A DNA stretch of 64,000 bases from an uncultured Verrucomicrobia subdivision 3 bacterium (GCA_903872345.1 CAIQKM010000027.1:1-64000); one strand, 5' to 3'; numbered from the stretch's first letter, positions 17,252-26,907 are shown. Notes: generated by a model not told the origin, from the sequence alone. Numbers and translations are program-made.

Positions 17252-19252
17252 ATGGACTTTTTTGCCCGCCAGGATCAGGCCCGGCGCAAGACGAAGTGGC
17301 TCGTTGTTTACTTCGGCATCGCCGTCGTCACGCTCATCATTTCCGTCTATGTGGTCGCGCTCGTCATTTTCGCCGGCGTTTCGTCCCGATCGCATCATCG
17401 CAACTATTACGATGGTGGTCAGACCCAGGAGTTGAACCTGTGGAACCCCGAGGTTTTCCTGGCGGCCACCTTCGGCGTGCTCGCCGTGGTGTTCCTCGGC
17501 AGCGCCTACAAGACCAGTGAACTCGCCGCCGGCGGCAGCGCCGTGGCCAGTCTCATGGGCGGCACGCAGGTGAGCCAGGACACCGCCGACCCGGCGGAAC
17601 GCAAGTTGCTCAACGTCGTCGAGGAAATGTCCATCGCCTCCGGCGTGCCCATGCCGCTGGTCTATGTGCTGAACGAGGAGCATGGCATCAACGCCTTTGC
17701 CGCCGGCCACACCACCGGCGACGCCGCCATCGGCGTCACGCGCGGCTGCATCGAACGGCTTTCCCGCGATGAACTGCAAGGTGTTATCGGTCATGAATTC
17801 AGCCATATCCTGAATGGCGACATGAAGCTGAATCTGCGCCTCATCGGCATTATTTTCGGCCTGCTCTGCCTCGCCACCATCGGCCGCATTCTCATGAGCA
17901 CGCGCGGCGGCAACAGTCGCGACCGCAATGCCCTCCCGCTCTTTGGTCTCGCGCTGGTCATCCTTGGGGCCGCCGGCGTTTTCTTTGGCCGCCTCATCCA
18001 AGCCGCCGTGAGCCGTCAGCGCGAATTTCTGGCCGACGCCTCCTCCGTGCAATTCACCCGCAATCCCGCCGGCCTCTCCGGCGCGCTCCAGAAAATCGGG
18101 GCCTACGAATACGGTTCCAAGCTGGAATCCGAGCACGCGCCCGACCTGTGCCACATGTTTTTCGGCAACGGCCTGGGCGAAACCGTCTTCGAGCCCATGG
18201 CCACGCACCCGCCGCTGCCGGAACGCATTCGGGCCATTGATCCCTCCTGGGATGGCCAGTTCCCGGAAATCAAACCGGATGAGGACGAAGCCGAAGCCTT
18301 GGCCAAAGTCGTTCATCGCCCGGTGCCACCGCCCATGCCCGGCCCCTTTGGGGCGGCGCTGGCCGCTTCCGCGCTGACGGCCGGTGCCACCGCCGGCACC
18401 AGTGTCGGGTCCACCCCGCCGCCCGTGCTCTCGTCCGGCTCCATGCTGTCGGACATGGGCAAACCATCGCCCGCCCATCTCGCCTACGCCGGCCAGATTT
18501 ACGAGCAATTGCCTCCGACCCTGAAAGCCGCCGTCCGCCAGCCCCTGGACGCCACCGCCTTCACCTATGCCTTGCTACTGGACAACGATGCCGGGTTGCG
18601 CGCCCAACAGCTTGCCGAAATCGCTACTCGCACCGATGCCAATATCTCGGCCAAAACCGCCGCCTTGTATGGGGAACTGGCGCAACTGCAACAACGCGGC
18701 CGGCTCCCGCTAGTCAACCTCGCCATCGGGGCCATGCGCAATCTGACCGCCGCCGATTTTGGCCGCTTCCTCGGCACCCTCGACTGGCTGGTCGCCAGCG
18801 ACGGCCAGATTGAACTGTTCGAGTTCGTTCTGCAGAAAGCCGTCCGCCGCCATCTCGCGCCGCAGTTCGGTCTGGCCCGCCCGGCTCCGGTGCAATATTA
18901 CGCCCTCAAGCCGTTGCTGCCCGATTGCGCCGTGATCCTCTCCGCTCTCGCGGGCGTGAGCAGTCCCGATCCCGACGAAGTCGAACGCGCCTTCGCCGCC
19001 GGCCTGCCCGCCCTGCGTTTGCCGGCGGGAACCGACTTGGATTTGCTGCCGCCCGACGAATGCGATTTGGGACAAATCAGCACCGCCCTCGACCGCCTCG
19101 TGTCCGCCGCCCCCCTGATCAAAGGCAACCTCCTCGCCGCCTGCGTCGCCGTCGTGAGCGCGGACGGCGTCATCATTGAGGAAGAAGCCGAACTCCTCCG
19201 CGCCATCGCCGACTCCCTCGACTGCCCCATCCCGCCGGTGATTGGCGGCTGA
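17252..19252 (+). CDS. M48-family zinc metallopeptidase (HtpX-like) with long C-terminal extension
   Basis: Integral membrane protease, 666 aa from the chosen ATG. Two N-terminal helices (about 15-45 and 65-90) precede the peptidase domain with HEFSH at residues 181-185, where His181 and His185 bind zinc and Glu182 is catalytic. The third ligand is probably the Glu of REFLADASSV. More membrane segments follow the motif. Beyond about residue 335 comes an Ala/Pro-rich linker and a C-terminal region of about 280 residues. That region includes TerB-like stretches (LVASDGQIELFEFVL, AVVSADGVIIEEEAELLRAI) with a doubled acidic pattern. An in-frame GTG at 17207 would add 15 residues. It lies downstream of lemA. 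Confidence 0.87.
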   Translation: MDFFARQDQARRKTKWLVVYFGIAVVTLIISVYVVALVIFAGVSSRSHHRNYYDGGQTQELNLWNPEVFLAATFGVLAVVFLGSAYKTSELAAGGSAVASLMGGTQVSQDTADPAERKLLNVVEEMSIASGVPMPLVYVLNEEHGINAFAAGHTTGDAAIGVTRGCIERLSRDELQGVIGHEFSHILNGDMKLNLRLIGIIFGLLCLATIGRILMSTRGGNSRDRNALPLFGLALVILGAAGVFFGRLIQAAVSRQREFLADASSVQFTRNPAGLSGALQKIGAYEYGSKLESEHAPDLCHMFFGNGLGETVFEPMATHPPLPERIRAIDPSWDGQFPEIKPDEDEAEALAKVVHRPVPPPMPGPFGAALAASALTAGATAGTSVGSTPPPVLSSGSMLSDMGKPSPAHLAYAGQIYEQLPPTLKAAVRQPLDATAFTYALLLDNDAGLRAQQLAEIATRTDANISAKTAALYGELAQLQQRGRLPLVNLAIGAMRNLTAADFGRFLGTLDWLVASDGQIELFEFVLQKAVRRHLAPQFGLARPAPVQYYALKPLLPDCAVILSALAGVSSPDPDEVERAFAAGLPALRLPAGTDLDLLPPDECDLGQISTALDRLVSAAPLIKGNLLAACVAVVSADGVIIEEEAELLRAIADSLDCPIPPVIGG

Positions 19253-19709
19253 CAAACGCCGAGGGGAGATTAACCGCGAAATACGCGAACCACGCGAAAG
19301 GGGAAACGCTAAGGTGGGGCGCGTCACTCCGTGCGCGCCGCGCCTGCCAACGGGCATTTTCCGATTGTCTGTGGTGGCAACTGCCAACGGGCGTCTTCTG
19401 TGGGCATCGATCAAGAATCCCAAGGGGATTCCGGCCCAAAGCCCAGCGGTTGCGAGCCTGCGAGCTACCCTGGGTAATCAGGTCAAATGCCCCCCAACCG
19501 CAACGCGGTTGCGTCGATGGCCGGTTGATTCTTGATATATCTTGATCGCGCTCCGTCAGAGCGGTTCGGTCTGATGCCAACCCGGTGCGTCCATCGTGAG
19601 TTGATAAGCCGGCTGCATGCCAACGCTCCGGGGGAAAGCGCTCCAAAACTACCCATTTGAGTCATTGCCACGCCACGTGGGAATCATGATGATGCCATAC
19701 CCTTACATC
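19253..19709. other. Intergenic, short repeats and small hairpins
   Basis: About 450 bp. It holds a nine-base-period run near 19270-19300 (units ending ACGCGAA), a hairpin around GGCGCGTCACTCCGTGCGCGCC, and two copies of CTGCCAACGGGC about 40 bp apart. A small hairpin with CAACGCGGTTG lies near 19500. The fucosidase promoter should be at its right end. No gene is supported. Confidence 0.6.
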
Positions 19710-21569
19710 ATGAGAGCCAAAGTCATTGCCGTCGCCTGTGTTTACGCTTTCACCCTTTGCCTGCCGGTATTGGCGGAGGAGCCGCCCCGGGCGCCGTCGC
19801 GGGAATCGTTGGTGACGACGCCGGCGGAGCGGGAGGCGCGGCTCGGTTGGTGGCGCGAAGCGCGTTTTGGGATGTTTGTGCATTGGGGTGTTTATTCCGG
19901 TTTGGGCGGTACCTGGCAGGGACGCGCTTACGGCGGTTACGGCGAACACATTCAGCGCATGGCCAAGATTCCCATTCCGGTTTACCGGCGGGAAGTGGCG
20001 GGCGCTTTCAATCCCACGGAGTTCAATGCCGATGAATGGATCCGGCTCGCGAAAGCGGCAGGCATGGGTTACTTCATCATCACGGCCAAGCATCACGACG
20101 GGTTTGCCATGTTCGATTCGCACGTGAGCGATTACAACATCGTCAAGGCCACGCCGTTTGCGCGCGATCCCATGAAGGAGCTGGCCGCCGCCTGCAGGAA
20201 GTATGGGGTGAAGTTTGGGTTCTATTACTCGCACGCGTTTGATTGGGGCGAGGAGAATGCGCCGGGCAATGACTGGGATTACCAAAATCCCGGCGGGGAC
20301 AAATTGTTGGCCGGCTCGGACTGGTGGAATCATGATCCGGCTTTCCTGCCGCGCGTCCGCAAATATGTGGATGAAAAATCCATTCCGCAGATTCTGGAAC
20401 TCATCTGCAATTACGACCCGGACATCATGTGGTTCGACACGCCGCACAAATTGCCGGACGAGGAGAACCGTCGCATCATGGCGGCGGTGCGTAAAGCCAA
20501 GCCGTCCTTAATCGTCAATGGCCGGCTGATTTATGGGATGGGCGACTATGACTCCACGTGCGACCGGCCGGCAGAGTTTCCCCCGCACGACGGCGACTGG
20601 GAGGGCATTCCCACGACCAATGAATCCTACGGTTACAACAAGAACGATCACGCGCACAAACCGGCCGCGTATTTCATCCGGCTGCTGGCGAAGTCGGCGG
20701 CGCGCGGCGGCAACGAGCTGATGAACATTGGTCCGATGGGCACCGGCCGGATCGATCCGGCGGACGTGAACATTTTGCAAGGCATCGGCCGGTGGTGGGC
20801 GGTTAATGGCGAATCCATTCGCGGCACCACCCGCACCCCGCTGGCCGTGCAGGCCTGGGGCGAATCCACGCGCAAGGCCAATAAAATTTATCTGCACGTC
20901 TTCGACTGGCCTGCCAATGGCACGCTGGTGGTGGGAGGTTTGACGACGGCGGTTACCAATGCCTGCCTGCTGGCCGATAGCGGCAAGCCGCTGGTTTTCA
21001 AACAGAATGGGTTGGACTGGAGCATCGCGGTGCCCGCCACGCCGCCGGATGCGGTGGACTCCGTGGTGGTGCTCGCCTGCGCCGCCCCGCCGCAGGGGGA
21101 CGCCGCGCGCTTGCTGGTCACCACCGTGGCCACCAATTCGCTGCGCGCATTCGACGCCAAGATGGCGGGTCAATTGCAATATGGTTCCGGCTCCAAAGGC
21201 GATGATCGCGTCGTGAACTGGAAAAGTCCCGGCGACGCCGTCACCTGGCCGGTGCGGGTCAGTGAACCGGCCACCTTTGAGGTGGCGATCAATTACGATG
21301 CGCCGCAAACCGCCAAGGCCAAAAAAGTGGAAGGGGATGCCGGCAAGGAAATCGCCACCGCCCATAACGCCGCCGGCGGAACGTATGCGGTGCAGTTGGG
21401 CGGCACAGAATTGACGGGCGAGGTACGGCTGGGCAATCAGGTCACGGAGTCGTTGGGCCGCGTTCAACTGGCGCCGGGGAATTATGAGATTAGGGTGTCA
21501 GCCAAAACGATTACCGGGGATGAGTTGATGCGGTTGCGCCGGCTTGAATTGAAGCCGGTCGTACCGTGA
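19710..21569 (+). CDS. Alpha-L-fucosidase, glycoside hydrolase family 29, secreted
   Basis: Retaining exo-fucosidase of 619 aa, exported by a Sec signal peptide (MRAKVIAVACVYAFTLCLPV, cleavage after VLA). The GH29 barrel begins with WWREARFGMFVHWGVYSGL and continues with KHHDGFAMFDS and WDYQNPG. The likely nucleophile is Asp243 in PDIMWFDTPH. After the barrel (about residue 370) come a small beta domain and a C-terminal carbohydrate-binding-like region that may bind sugar. An in-frame upstream ATG at 19617 would add 31 residues before the signal peptide and is unlikely. The product should release fucose from glycans such as algal fucans or host mucin. Confidence 0.88.
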   Translation: MRAKVIAVACVYAFTLCLPVLAEEPPRAPSRESLVTTPAEREARLGWWREARFGMFVHWGVYSGLGGTWQGRAYGGYGEHIQRMAKIPIPVYRREVAGAFNPTEFNADEWIRLAKAAGMGYFIITAKHHDGFAMFDSHVSDYNIVKATPFARDPMKELAAACRKYGVKFGFYYSHAFDWGEENAPGNDWDYQNPGGDKLLAGSDWWNHDPAFLPRVRKYVDEKSIPQILELICNYDPDIMWFDTPHKLPDEENRRIMAAVRKAKPSLIVNGRLIYGMGDYDSTCDRPAEFPPHDGDWEGIPTTNESYGYNKNDHAHKPAAYFIRLLAKSAARGGNELMNIGPMGTGRIDPADVNILQGIGRWWAVNGESIRGTTRTPLAVQAWGESTRKANKIYLHVFDWPANGTLVVGGLTTAVTNACLLADSGKPLVFKQNGLDWSIAVPATPPDAVDSVVVLACAAPPQGDAARLLVTTVATNSLRAFDAKMAGQLQYGSGSKGDDRVVNWKSPGDAVTWPVRVSEPATFEVAINYDAPQTAKAKKVEGDAGKEIATAHNAAGGTYAVQLGGTELTGEVRLGNQVTESLGRVQLAPGNYEIRVSAKTITGDELMRLRRLELKPVVP

Positions 21570-22089
21570 CGGATTTCCGGGTCCGAGATGCGCGCTCGAG
21601 CACTGTTGCAGTGGCGATTTTTCCGAGCCCGTAGGGCTGGCATATTTGTAGAAGCATCGCCAGGCAACAAAGGATAAAGCCCCATTAGGGGCGACATCAT
21701 CGGGCATGCGGTCGGAAGATGCCGCCCCGAATGGGGCTGAAATTTTTTTGGCATGGGGTTCTACAAATATGCCGCGCCTAACGGCGCTGGGGACGGCTCG
21801 GCGCCATAAACGGCTACGGGACATCGCGCTCCCAAGATCGATTTGCAGGAGACGACGCGAGCAGACACACATATTCCCCCCCAGTTTTTAGTTAGAGTCT
21901 CGTCACCTCGTCTGCTACCAAGTTCGATGGCAGGTTGGGCTTTCGTTGTGCCCGCAACTAGCGTCTAATGGTTTCGTGCTGGCGTTACAATTAATGCAGT
22001 TTTCAGAATCGCGATCGCTGGTCGAGCGGCGGCGGCATGGCTTTTTTCGAAGGTTGATGGGGCATCTCGATGCTTAACGGAATCCAGCC
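21570..22089. other. Intergenic with a palindromic element, no gene seen
   Basis: About 520 bp. Its main content is the structured element at 21626-21787. The remaining 300 bp before the helicase gene show no open frame with protein-like composition and no clear promoter. Confidence 0.6.
21626..21787. repeat. MITE-like palindromic element
   Basis: A 162-bp structured element. The outer hairpins are AGCCC-gta-GGGCT (21626-21638) and GCGCC-taac-GGCGC (21774-21787). Inside them lie inverted arms CATATTTGTAGAA (21641-21653) and TTCTACAAATATG (21759-21771), and inside those AGCCCCATT (21678-21686) pairs with AATGGGGCT (21730-21738). The nested pairing would fold as one long cruciform or RNA. No ORF is seen. 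Confidence 0.85.
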
Positions 22090-24522
22090 ATGAGTGCCCC
22101 GGTTACCAAACCATTGCATACGATTTCGGTGCGCGAGCTGGTGGAATTCGTCCTTCGCCGGGGCGACCTGGGCGGGGAGCGCGAGTTCGTGGGCTCCGAC
22201 CGCGCGCTGGCCGGCATTCGCGGTCACCAGAAAATCCAACGGTCGCGTCCGACCGGTTATTTGACCGAGCTGCCGGTGGAACACCGCGAAGAAGCGGACG
22301 AATTCACCTTGCTCATTCGTGGCCGAATTGACGGCTTGCTCATCACGGCCGGACGGGTGTTGCTGGAGGAAATCAAAACGGTGCAAGGCGCGTGGGATCA
22401 CGAGCCCGATCCGTTGCACTGGGCGCAGGCCAAATTCTATGCCTGGATGCATGCGCGGGAAAATGGGTTGAAGGAACTCGTCATTCAACTCGTGTATCTG
22501 GAACTGCCGTCGGGCAAAGTGACGGAGTTGCGCGAGACGGTGTCCTTCGCCGAGTTGGCGGAGTTCTGCGCCGCCACCACGGCCGTGTATGTGGATTGGC
22601 TGCGGGAGCGGCATTACTGGTGTTTGGCCCGCAATGCGGCCATCGCCGCGCTGGCGTTTCCTTTTCCCAACTACCGTCCCGGCCAGCGTGAACTGGCGGT
22701 GGCGGCGTATCGCACGCTGGCCAATGGCGGCCGGCTCTTTCTCGCGGCGCCCACCGGCATCGGCAAAACCATCTCGGTGCTGTTTCCGGCGGTCAAAGCG
22801 CTGGGCGAGGGGAAGCTGGAACGCATCTTTTATCTGTCGGCGCGCACGGTCGGTCACGCCCTGGCCGAGAAGGCGCTGACGGATTTGCGCCGGGCCGGTT
22901 TGAAGCTGCGCGCCGTGACGCTCACGGCGAAGGGAAAAGTCTGCGTGCGCAGCGGGCATCCCTGCGACCCGCTGACGTGTCCGCTGGCTTTGGGCTATTA
23001 CGACCGCGTCAAACCCGCGATCCGCGAAGCGCTGACGCGCGAAGAAATCACCCGGGCGGTGCTGGAAGAAATCGGTCAGCGACATCAGGTCTGTCCCTTT
23101 GAACTGTCCTTGGACGTCTCGGTGTGGGCGGACGCCATTATCTGCGATTACAATTACGTTTTTGATCCGCAGGTTTACCTCCGCCGCCATTTTGCCGAGG
23201 ACGGCGGGGCCTACGGTTTTTTAGTGGATGAAGCCCACAACCTGGTGGACCGGGCGCGCGACATGTTCTCCGCCGATCTGGACGGCCGGGAGATTTTAGA
23301 CGTCAAGCGGGCGATTGCCAAAGCGGTTCCACGTTGCGCCAAGGCGCTGACGCAACTGCACACGGCGATGCGGAAACTGGGTAGCGGCACCGAATCGTCC
23401 GAAGCTGCCGTTGAGCCTTCCGATACCGCCGTGGAACTCAATTTGTTTCCCGCGCAGAAAGGTGTGATCAGAAAGGAAACTGACGGCGTCAGCACCAGCC
23501 CGGCCTTTCCCGACAGTTTGATTGAGCCGCTGGAAACGGCGCTGGACGAGGCGGAGAAATGGCTGGTGCGCAACCAACCGGCCGAGTTTCGCGAAGCCCT
23601 GCTTGGATTGTATTTCCGGATGCATTCGTTCCGGCGCACCGCCGACCTGTACGATGAGCGCTTCGTGACGATCATCGCCAGTGAACCGGCCATAACGGTT
23701 CGGCAATTTTGCCTTGATCCCTCCTTGTTGCTGCGGAAGGCATTGGCACGTGGCAAGGCCGCCATCTTCTTCTCCGCCACGCTTACGCCGATTGACTATT
23801 ACCGCAGCCTGCTGGGCGGTGAACCGGCCGATCCCGTATTGCAGTTGTCCTCGCCGTTTGCGTCGGACCATCTGGCGGTGCTGATTCAAGATCGGATTCA
23901 AACTCATTTTAAAGGCCGGGCGGAATCGTTGGGCGAGGTGGTGGCGGCGATTGGCACCTTGGTGGCGGGGCGACGCGGCAACTACCTTGTTTATTTTCCG
24001 TCCTATCAATATCTCAACGACACGCTCTCGGCCTTTCAGAAGCAGCATCCGTCGGTTCCGGTGCTTGTCCAACGTCCCGGCATGAGCGAGTCGGAACGCG
24101 AGGCGTTTCTCGCGGCCTTTGCGGTCGAGCACGGGGAGACGTTGGTTGGCTTCGCCGTGCTGGGCGGCATCTTCGGCGAAGGCATTGACTTGGTCGGTGA
24201 ACGCCTTATCGGTGCGGTCATCGTTGGCGTGGGGCTGCCTCAGCTTTGCGTCGAACGCAATCTGATCCGGGATTATTTCCAGTCGCAGAACGCGCTGGGA
24301 TTTGAATACGCGTACACCTTTCCCGGCATGAACCGCGTGCTTCAGGCCATTGGCCGGGTGATCCGCTCAGAGACAGATCGCGGCGTGGTGCTGCTGATTG
24401 ACGCACGATTCAATGAGACGCGCTACCGTCGGCTGTTTCCCGCCTGGTGGAAATATGCGCGCGTCCGGCACACGGAGGGATTGCAGGCAGCGGTTGGGAG
24501 TTTTTGGGATCGATGGGTATGA
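22090..24522 (+). CDS. PD-(D/E)XK nuclease fused to XPD/DinG-type helicase
   Basis: DNA-repair helicase of 810 aa. Residues 1-170 hold a RecB/Cas4-like nuclease core with Asp81 (GRIDGLLI) and Glu94-x-Lys96 (LLEEIKTV). A superfamily 2 helicase of the Rad3/XPD/DinG branch follows: Walker A APTGIGKT with Lys226, DEAH at 380-383 (VDEAHNL), and C-terminal motifs GIFGEGIDLVGE and QAIGRVIRS. Between motifs I and II four cysteines (KVCV, HPCDPLTC, HQVC) look like the XPD iron-sulfur cluster site. It probably unwinds DNA 5-prime to 3-prime, with the nuclease domain processing the strand. The combination resembles helicases seen near repair or defence genes. The next genes are a toxin-antitoxin-like pair. 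Confidence 0.83.
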   Translation: MSAPVTKPLHTISVRELVEFVLRRGDLGGEREFVGSDRALAGIRGHQKIQRSRPTGYLTELPVEHREEADEFTLLIRGRIDGLLITAGRVLLEEIKTVQGAWDHEPDPLHWAQAKFYAWMHARENGLKELVIQLVYLELPSGKVTELRETVSFAELAEFCAATTAVYVDWLRERHYWCLARNAAIAALAFPFPNYRPGQRELAVAAYRTLANGGRLFLAAPTGIGKTISVLFPAVKALGEGKLERIFYLSARTVGHALAEKALTDLRRAGLKLRAVTLTAKGKVCVRSGHPCDPLTCPLALGYYDRVKPAIREALTREEITRAVLEEIGQRHQVCPFELSLDVSVWADAIICDYNYVFDPQVYLRRHFAEDGGAYGFLVDEAHNLVDRARDMFSADLDGREILDVKRAIAKAVPRCAKALTQLHTAMRKLGSGTESSEAAVEPSDTAVELNLFPAQKGVIRKETDGVSTSPAFPDSLIEPLETALDEAEKWLVRNQPAEFREALLGLYFRMHSFRRTADLYDERFVTIIASEPAITVRQFCLDPSLLLRKALARGKAAIFFSATLTPIDYYRSLLGGEPADPVLQLSSPFASDHLAVLIQDRIQTHFKGRAESLGEVVAAIGTLVAGRRGNYLVYFPSYQYLNDTLSAFQKQHPSVPVLVQRPGMSESEREAFLAAFAVEHGETLVGFAVLGGIFGEGIDLVGERLIGAVIVGVGLPQLCVERNLIRDYFQSQNALGFEYAYTFPGMNRVLQAIGRVIRSETDRGVVLLIDARFNETRYRRLFPAWWKYARVRHTEGLQAAVGSFWDRWV

Positions 24523-24582
24523 TGAGGTGATGCCACTCTACGCCTCAGCTTGATTTATTCGCTAACTGTAATAGCTTTAGGT

Positions 24583-24792
24583 ATGAAGAATTGGATTGTC
24601 GCCGATCCGGAGCATTTGGGTGGGAGCCCGCGCGTGCGCGGCACGCGCATTTCCGTGGCCTTCATTCTGGAATCGCTCGCCGCCGGGATGTCGGTGGACG
24701 AAATCGTGGACGCTTATCCGAGCTTGACCGAGGAATCGGTGCGCGGCGCACTGTCGGAACTGGCGCAGCAGAAAGAATTGCAACCCGCTTGA
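24583..24792 (+). CDS. DUF433 antitoxin-like protein
   Basis: 69 aa with the DUF433 pattern: WIVADPEHLGGSPRVRGTRI, then FILESLAAGMSVDEIVDAYP. DUF433 proteins have a winged-helix-like fold and commonly precede a DUF5615 PIN-like gene as the antitoxin. Here they do so with a 4-base overlap (TTGA), implying translational coupling. The ATG at 24583 is chosen over one at 24550, which would add hydrophobic residues outside the domain. Confidence 0.85.
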   Translation: MKNWIVADPEHLGGSPRVRGTRISVAFILESLAAGMSVDEIVDAYPSLTEESVRGALSELAQQKELQPA

Positions 24793-25124
24793 AGATCCTG
24801 CTAGACGAAAATTTGCCACGCAAACTCGTTGCCGCCTTGCGAGCGGAAGGCCACGAAGTCGAATCGGTCATCACCCTCCGGATGCAAGGTTTGGACAACG
24901 GCAGGCTCTACCAGTTTGCGATCCAAAATTTTGAGTTATGCTTCACGCGCGACTTTGGTTTTGCCAACAATGTGCGTCAGGGCAAATCCCCGGAGAAGTT
25001 CAAGCTGCTGCGTGTTACATTGGAGCAGAAACCACAGGATGAATTCATCAAGGATTTCATCGAGGCGTTTCGCTCGGCGGATTTGGACCAATTTCAGCAC
25101 GGTGATGATTGGCCGCACAACTAA
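24789..25124 (+). CDS. DUF5615 PIN-like protein, probable toxin
   Basis: 111 aa, PIN-domain-like. It begins with KILLDENLPRKLVAALRAEG, the family start carrying the first acidic residues, and has CFTRDFGFANN as the second acidic cluster. It is read from TTG at 24789, which overlaps the TGA of the DUF433 gene; this start gives the LKILLDENLP N-terminus that the family expects as MKILLDENLP. The likely role is an RNase toxin held by the DUF433 partner. Activity is inferred from the family only. Confidence 0.8.
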   Translation: MKILLDENLPRKLVAALRAEGHEVESVITLRMQGLDNGRLYQFAIQNFELCFTRDFGFANNVRQGKSPEKFKLLRVTLEQKPQDEFIKDFIEAFRSADLDQFQHGDDWPHN

Positions 25125-25162
25125 ACCGTCGCTTGTAGTAGTTAGGCCCGGTAGCAGTAGGC

Positions 25163-25190
25163 TATATAGCAGATTACCAATCTGCGCCAT
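25163..25190. repeat. Small palindrome, REP-like
   Basis: GCAGATT-acc-AATCTGC forms a perfect seven-base-pair hairpin in the gap between the toxin gene and cimA. The same stem core (GCAGATT/AATCTGC) is used in the terminator after cimA. Confidence 0.6.
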
Positions 25191-25292
25191 TAACTCGGGC
25201 TGCGAGCAAAACGTCTTTACGCCCGGTTTGCGGTTGCCGGTTTTTGAGATTTGCCACCCCGCCAAAATTCAGCAATACTCCGCGTTCACGTT

Positions 25293-26882
25293 ATGAAACC
25301 CCAAGTGGAAATCTATGATACGACCCTGCGCGACGGTTCGCAGGGGGAAGGCGTTAACTTTTCGGTCGCGGACAAACTGCGCATTGCCGAGAAGCTGGAT
25401 GCCTTTGGGGTGCATTACATTGAAGGCGGCTGGCCGGGCAGCAATCCCAAGGATATCGAGTTCTTTGCCCAGGCCAAGAAACGCAAATTCAAGAACGCCC
25501 GCCTCGCGGCCTTCGGGTCCACGCGCAAAAAAGGCGTGCCCGTGGAGCAGGATGACCAGGTGCGTCTGCTGATTGATGCCGGCACGCCGGTGGTGACCAT
25601 TTATGGCAAGACCTCCATGCTGCACGTCACCGAGGTGCTCCGCTGCACGCCCGATGAAAATCTGGCGATGATCGGCGACACTGTGCGCTACCTGAAGGAC
25701 CACGGCAAATTCGTGATTTACGACGCCGAACACGCATTCGACGGCTACAAACTGAATGCCGAATACGCGCTCGCCACCTGGCAGGCGGCGGAAAAGGCGG
25801 GCGCGGATTTCGTGGTGTTGTGCGATACGAACGGCGGCTGTCTGCCGTCCGAAATCGCCGCCATCACCAAGGCCGCCCTTGGCCAGTTGAATACGAAGAT
25901 CGGCATTCACACGCACGACGACAGCGGTCTCGGTGTGGCCAATGCGTTGGCTGCGCTCGATGCCGGCGCCGTGCAGGTGCAGGGCACCGTGAATGGCTAC
26001 GGCGAACGCACGGGCAATTGCAATCTCATCAGTGTCATCCCGATCACGCATTTCAAGATGAAGAAGTCCTGCGTGCCGGCCAAGTCCATGGCCAAGCTCA
26101 AGGAACTCTCCGCCTTCGTGGATGAAGTGGCCAACATCCGCCACAACCCGCGTCTGCCGTGGGTCGGTGCCGCCGCCTTTGCCCACAAGGGCGGCACGCA
26201 CGTGAACGCGGTGCAAAAGCTGGCCTCCAGCTACGAGCACATCAACCCGGAACTCGTCGGCAATGCCCGGAACATTCTCATCAGCGATCTCGCCGGCCGC
26301 AGCAACATCGTCATGAAGGCGCAGTCGCTCGGTTTTAAGCTGGGCAACGACACGCCGGAGTTGAAGCAGATTCTCGAAGTGATCAAGCAGCGCGAGCACG
26401 AGGGCTACGAATACGAGGCCGCCGAAGGTTCCATGTCGCTGCTCATCCGCACGGCGTTGAACCAGAAGTCAGTGCCGCGCTTTGTGATCGAGACGTACCA
26501 CGTCTCCATGCGCCGCGACCAGAAGGAATCCATCTGCGAAGCCACCGTTCGCGTGCGGGTAGGGGACAAGGTCCACCATGAAGTCGCCGAGGGCGACGGC
26601 CCGGTGAACGCGCTGGATCAAGCCCTGCGCAAGGCGCTGGTGAAATCCTTTCCGCAGCTCAAAAAGGTCGTCCTGACGGATTACAAGGTCCGCATTCTGG
26701 ACAACAAGACCCGGCAAACCGACGACACCGGCAAGGCCGGCACCGCCGCCAAGACCCGCGTGCTCATCACCTCCAGCAACGGCCAACGCGAGTGGGGCAC
26801 GGTCGGCCTGAGCGAAAATATCATCGAAGCCAGCTTGCAGGCGCTGGTGGATTCGATGGAGTTTGCGCTGTTGAAAAAGTAG
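25293..26882 (+). CDS. cimA: Citramalate synthase
   Basis: Cytosolic enzyme of 529 aa in the HMGL-like/LeuA family. It condenses pyruvate with acetyl-CoA to (R)-citramalate, a threonine-independent entry into isoleucine synthesis. The first strand motif is DTTLRDGSQGEGVNFS, followed by EGGWPGSNPKD, typical of CimA rather than LeuA. HTHDDSGLGVANALAA and VQGTVNGYGERTGNCNL carry the metal and substrate residues. A LeuA-dimer regulatory domain lies at the C-terminus (about 400-529). The ATG at 25293 fits MKPQVEIYDTTL. A strong terminator follows, so the gene is a single unit. Confidence 0.92.
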   Translation: MKPQVEIYDTTLRDGSQGEGVNFSVADKLRIAEKLDAFGVHYIEGGWPGSNPKDIEFFAQAKKRKFKNARLAAFGSTRKKGVPVEQDDQVRLLIDAGTPVVTIYGKTSMLHVTEVLRCTPDENLAMIGDTVRYLKDHGKFVIYDAEHAFDGYKLNAEYALATWQAAEKAGADFVVLCDTNGGCLPSEIAAITKAALGQLNTKIGIHTHDDSGLGVANALAALDAGAVQVQGTVNGYGERTGNCNLISVIPITHFKMKKSCVPAKSMAKLKELSAFVDEVANIRHNPRLPWVGAAAFAHKGGTHVNAVQKLASSYEHINPELVGNARNILISDLAGRSNIVMKAQSLGFKLGNDTPELKQILEVIKQREHEGYEYEAAEGSMSLLIRTALNQKSVPRFVIETYHVSMRRDQKESICEATVRVRVGDKVHHEVAEGDGPVNALDQALRKALVKSFPQLKKVVLTDYKVRILDNKTRQTDDTGKAGTAAKTRVLITSSNGQREWGTVGLSENIIEASLQALVDSMEFALLKK

Positions 26883-26907
26883 CTGCATTACAAGTTTCGG
26901 CTCCCGT

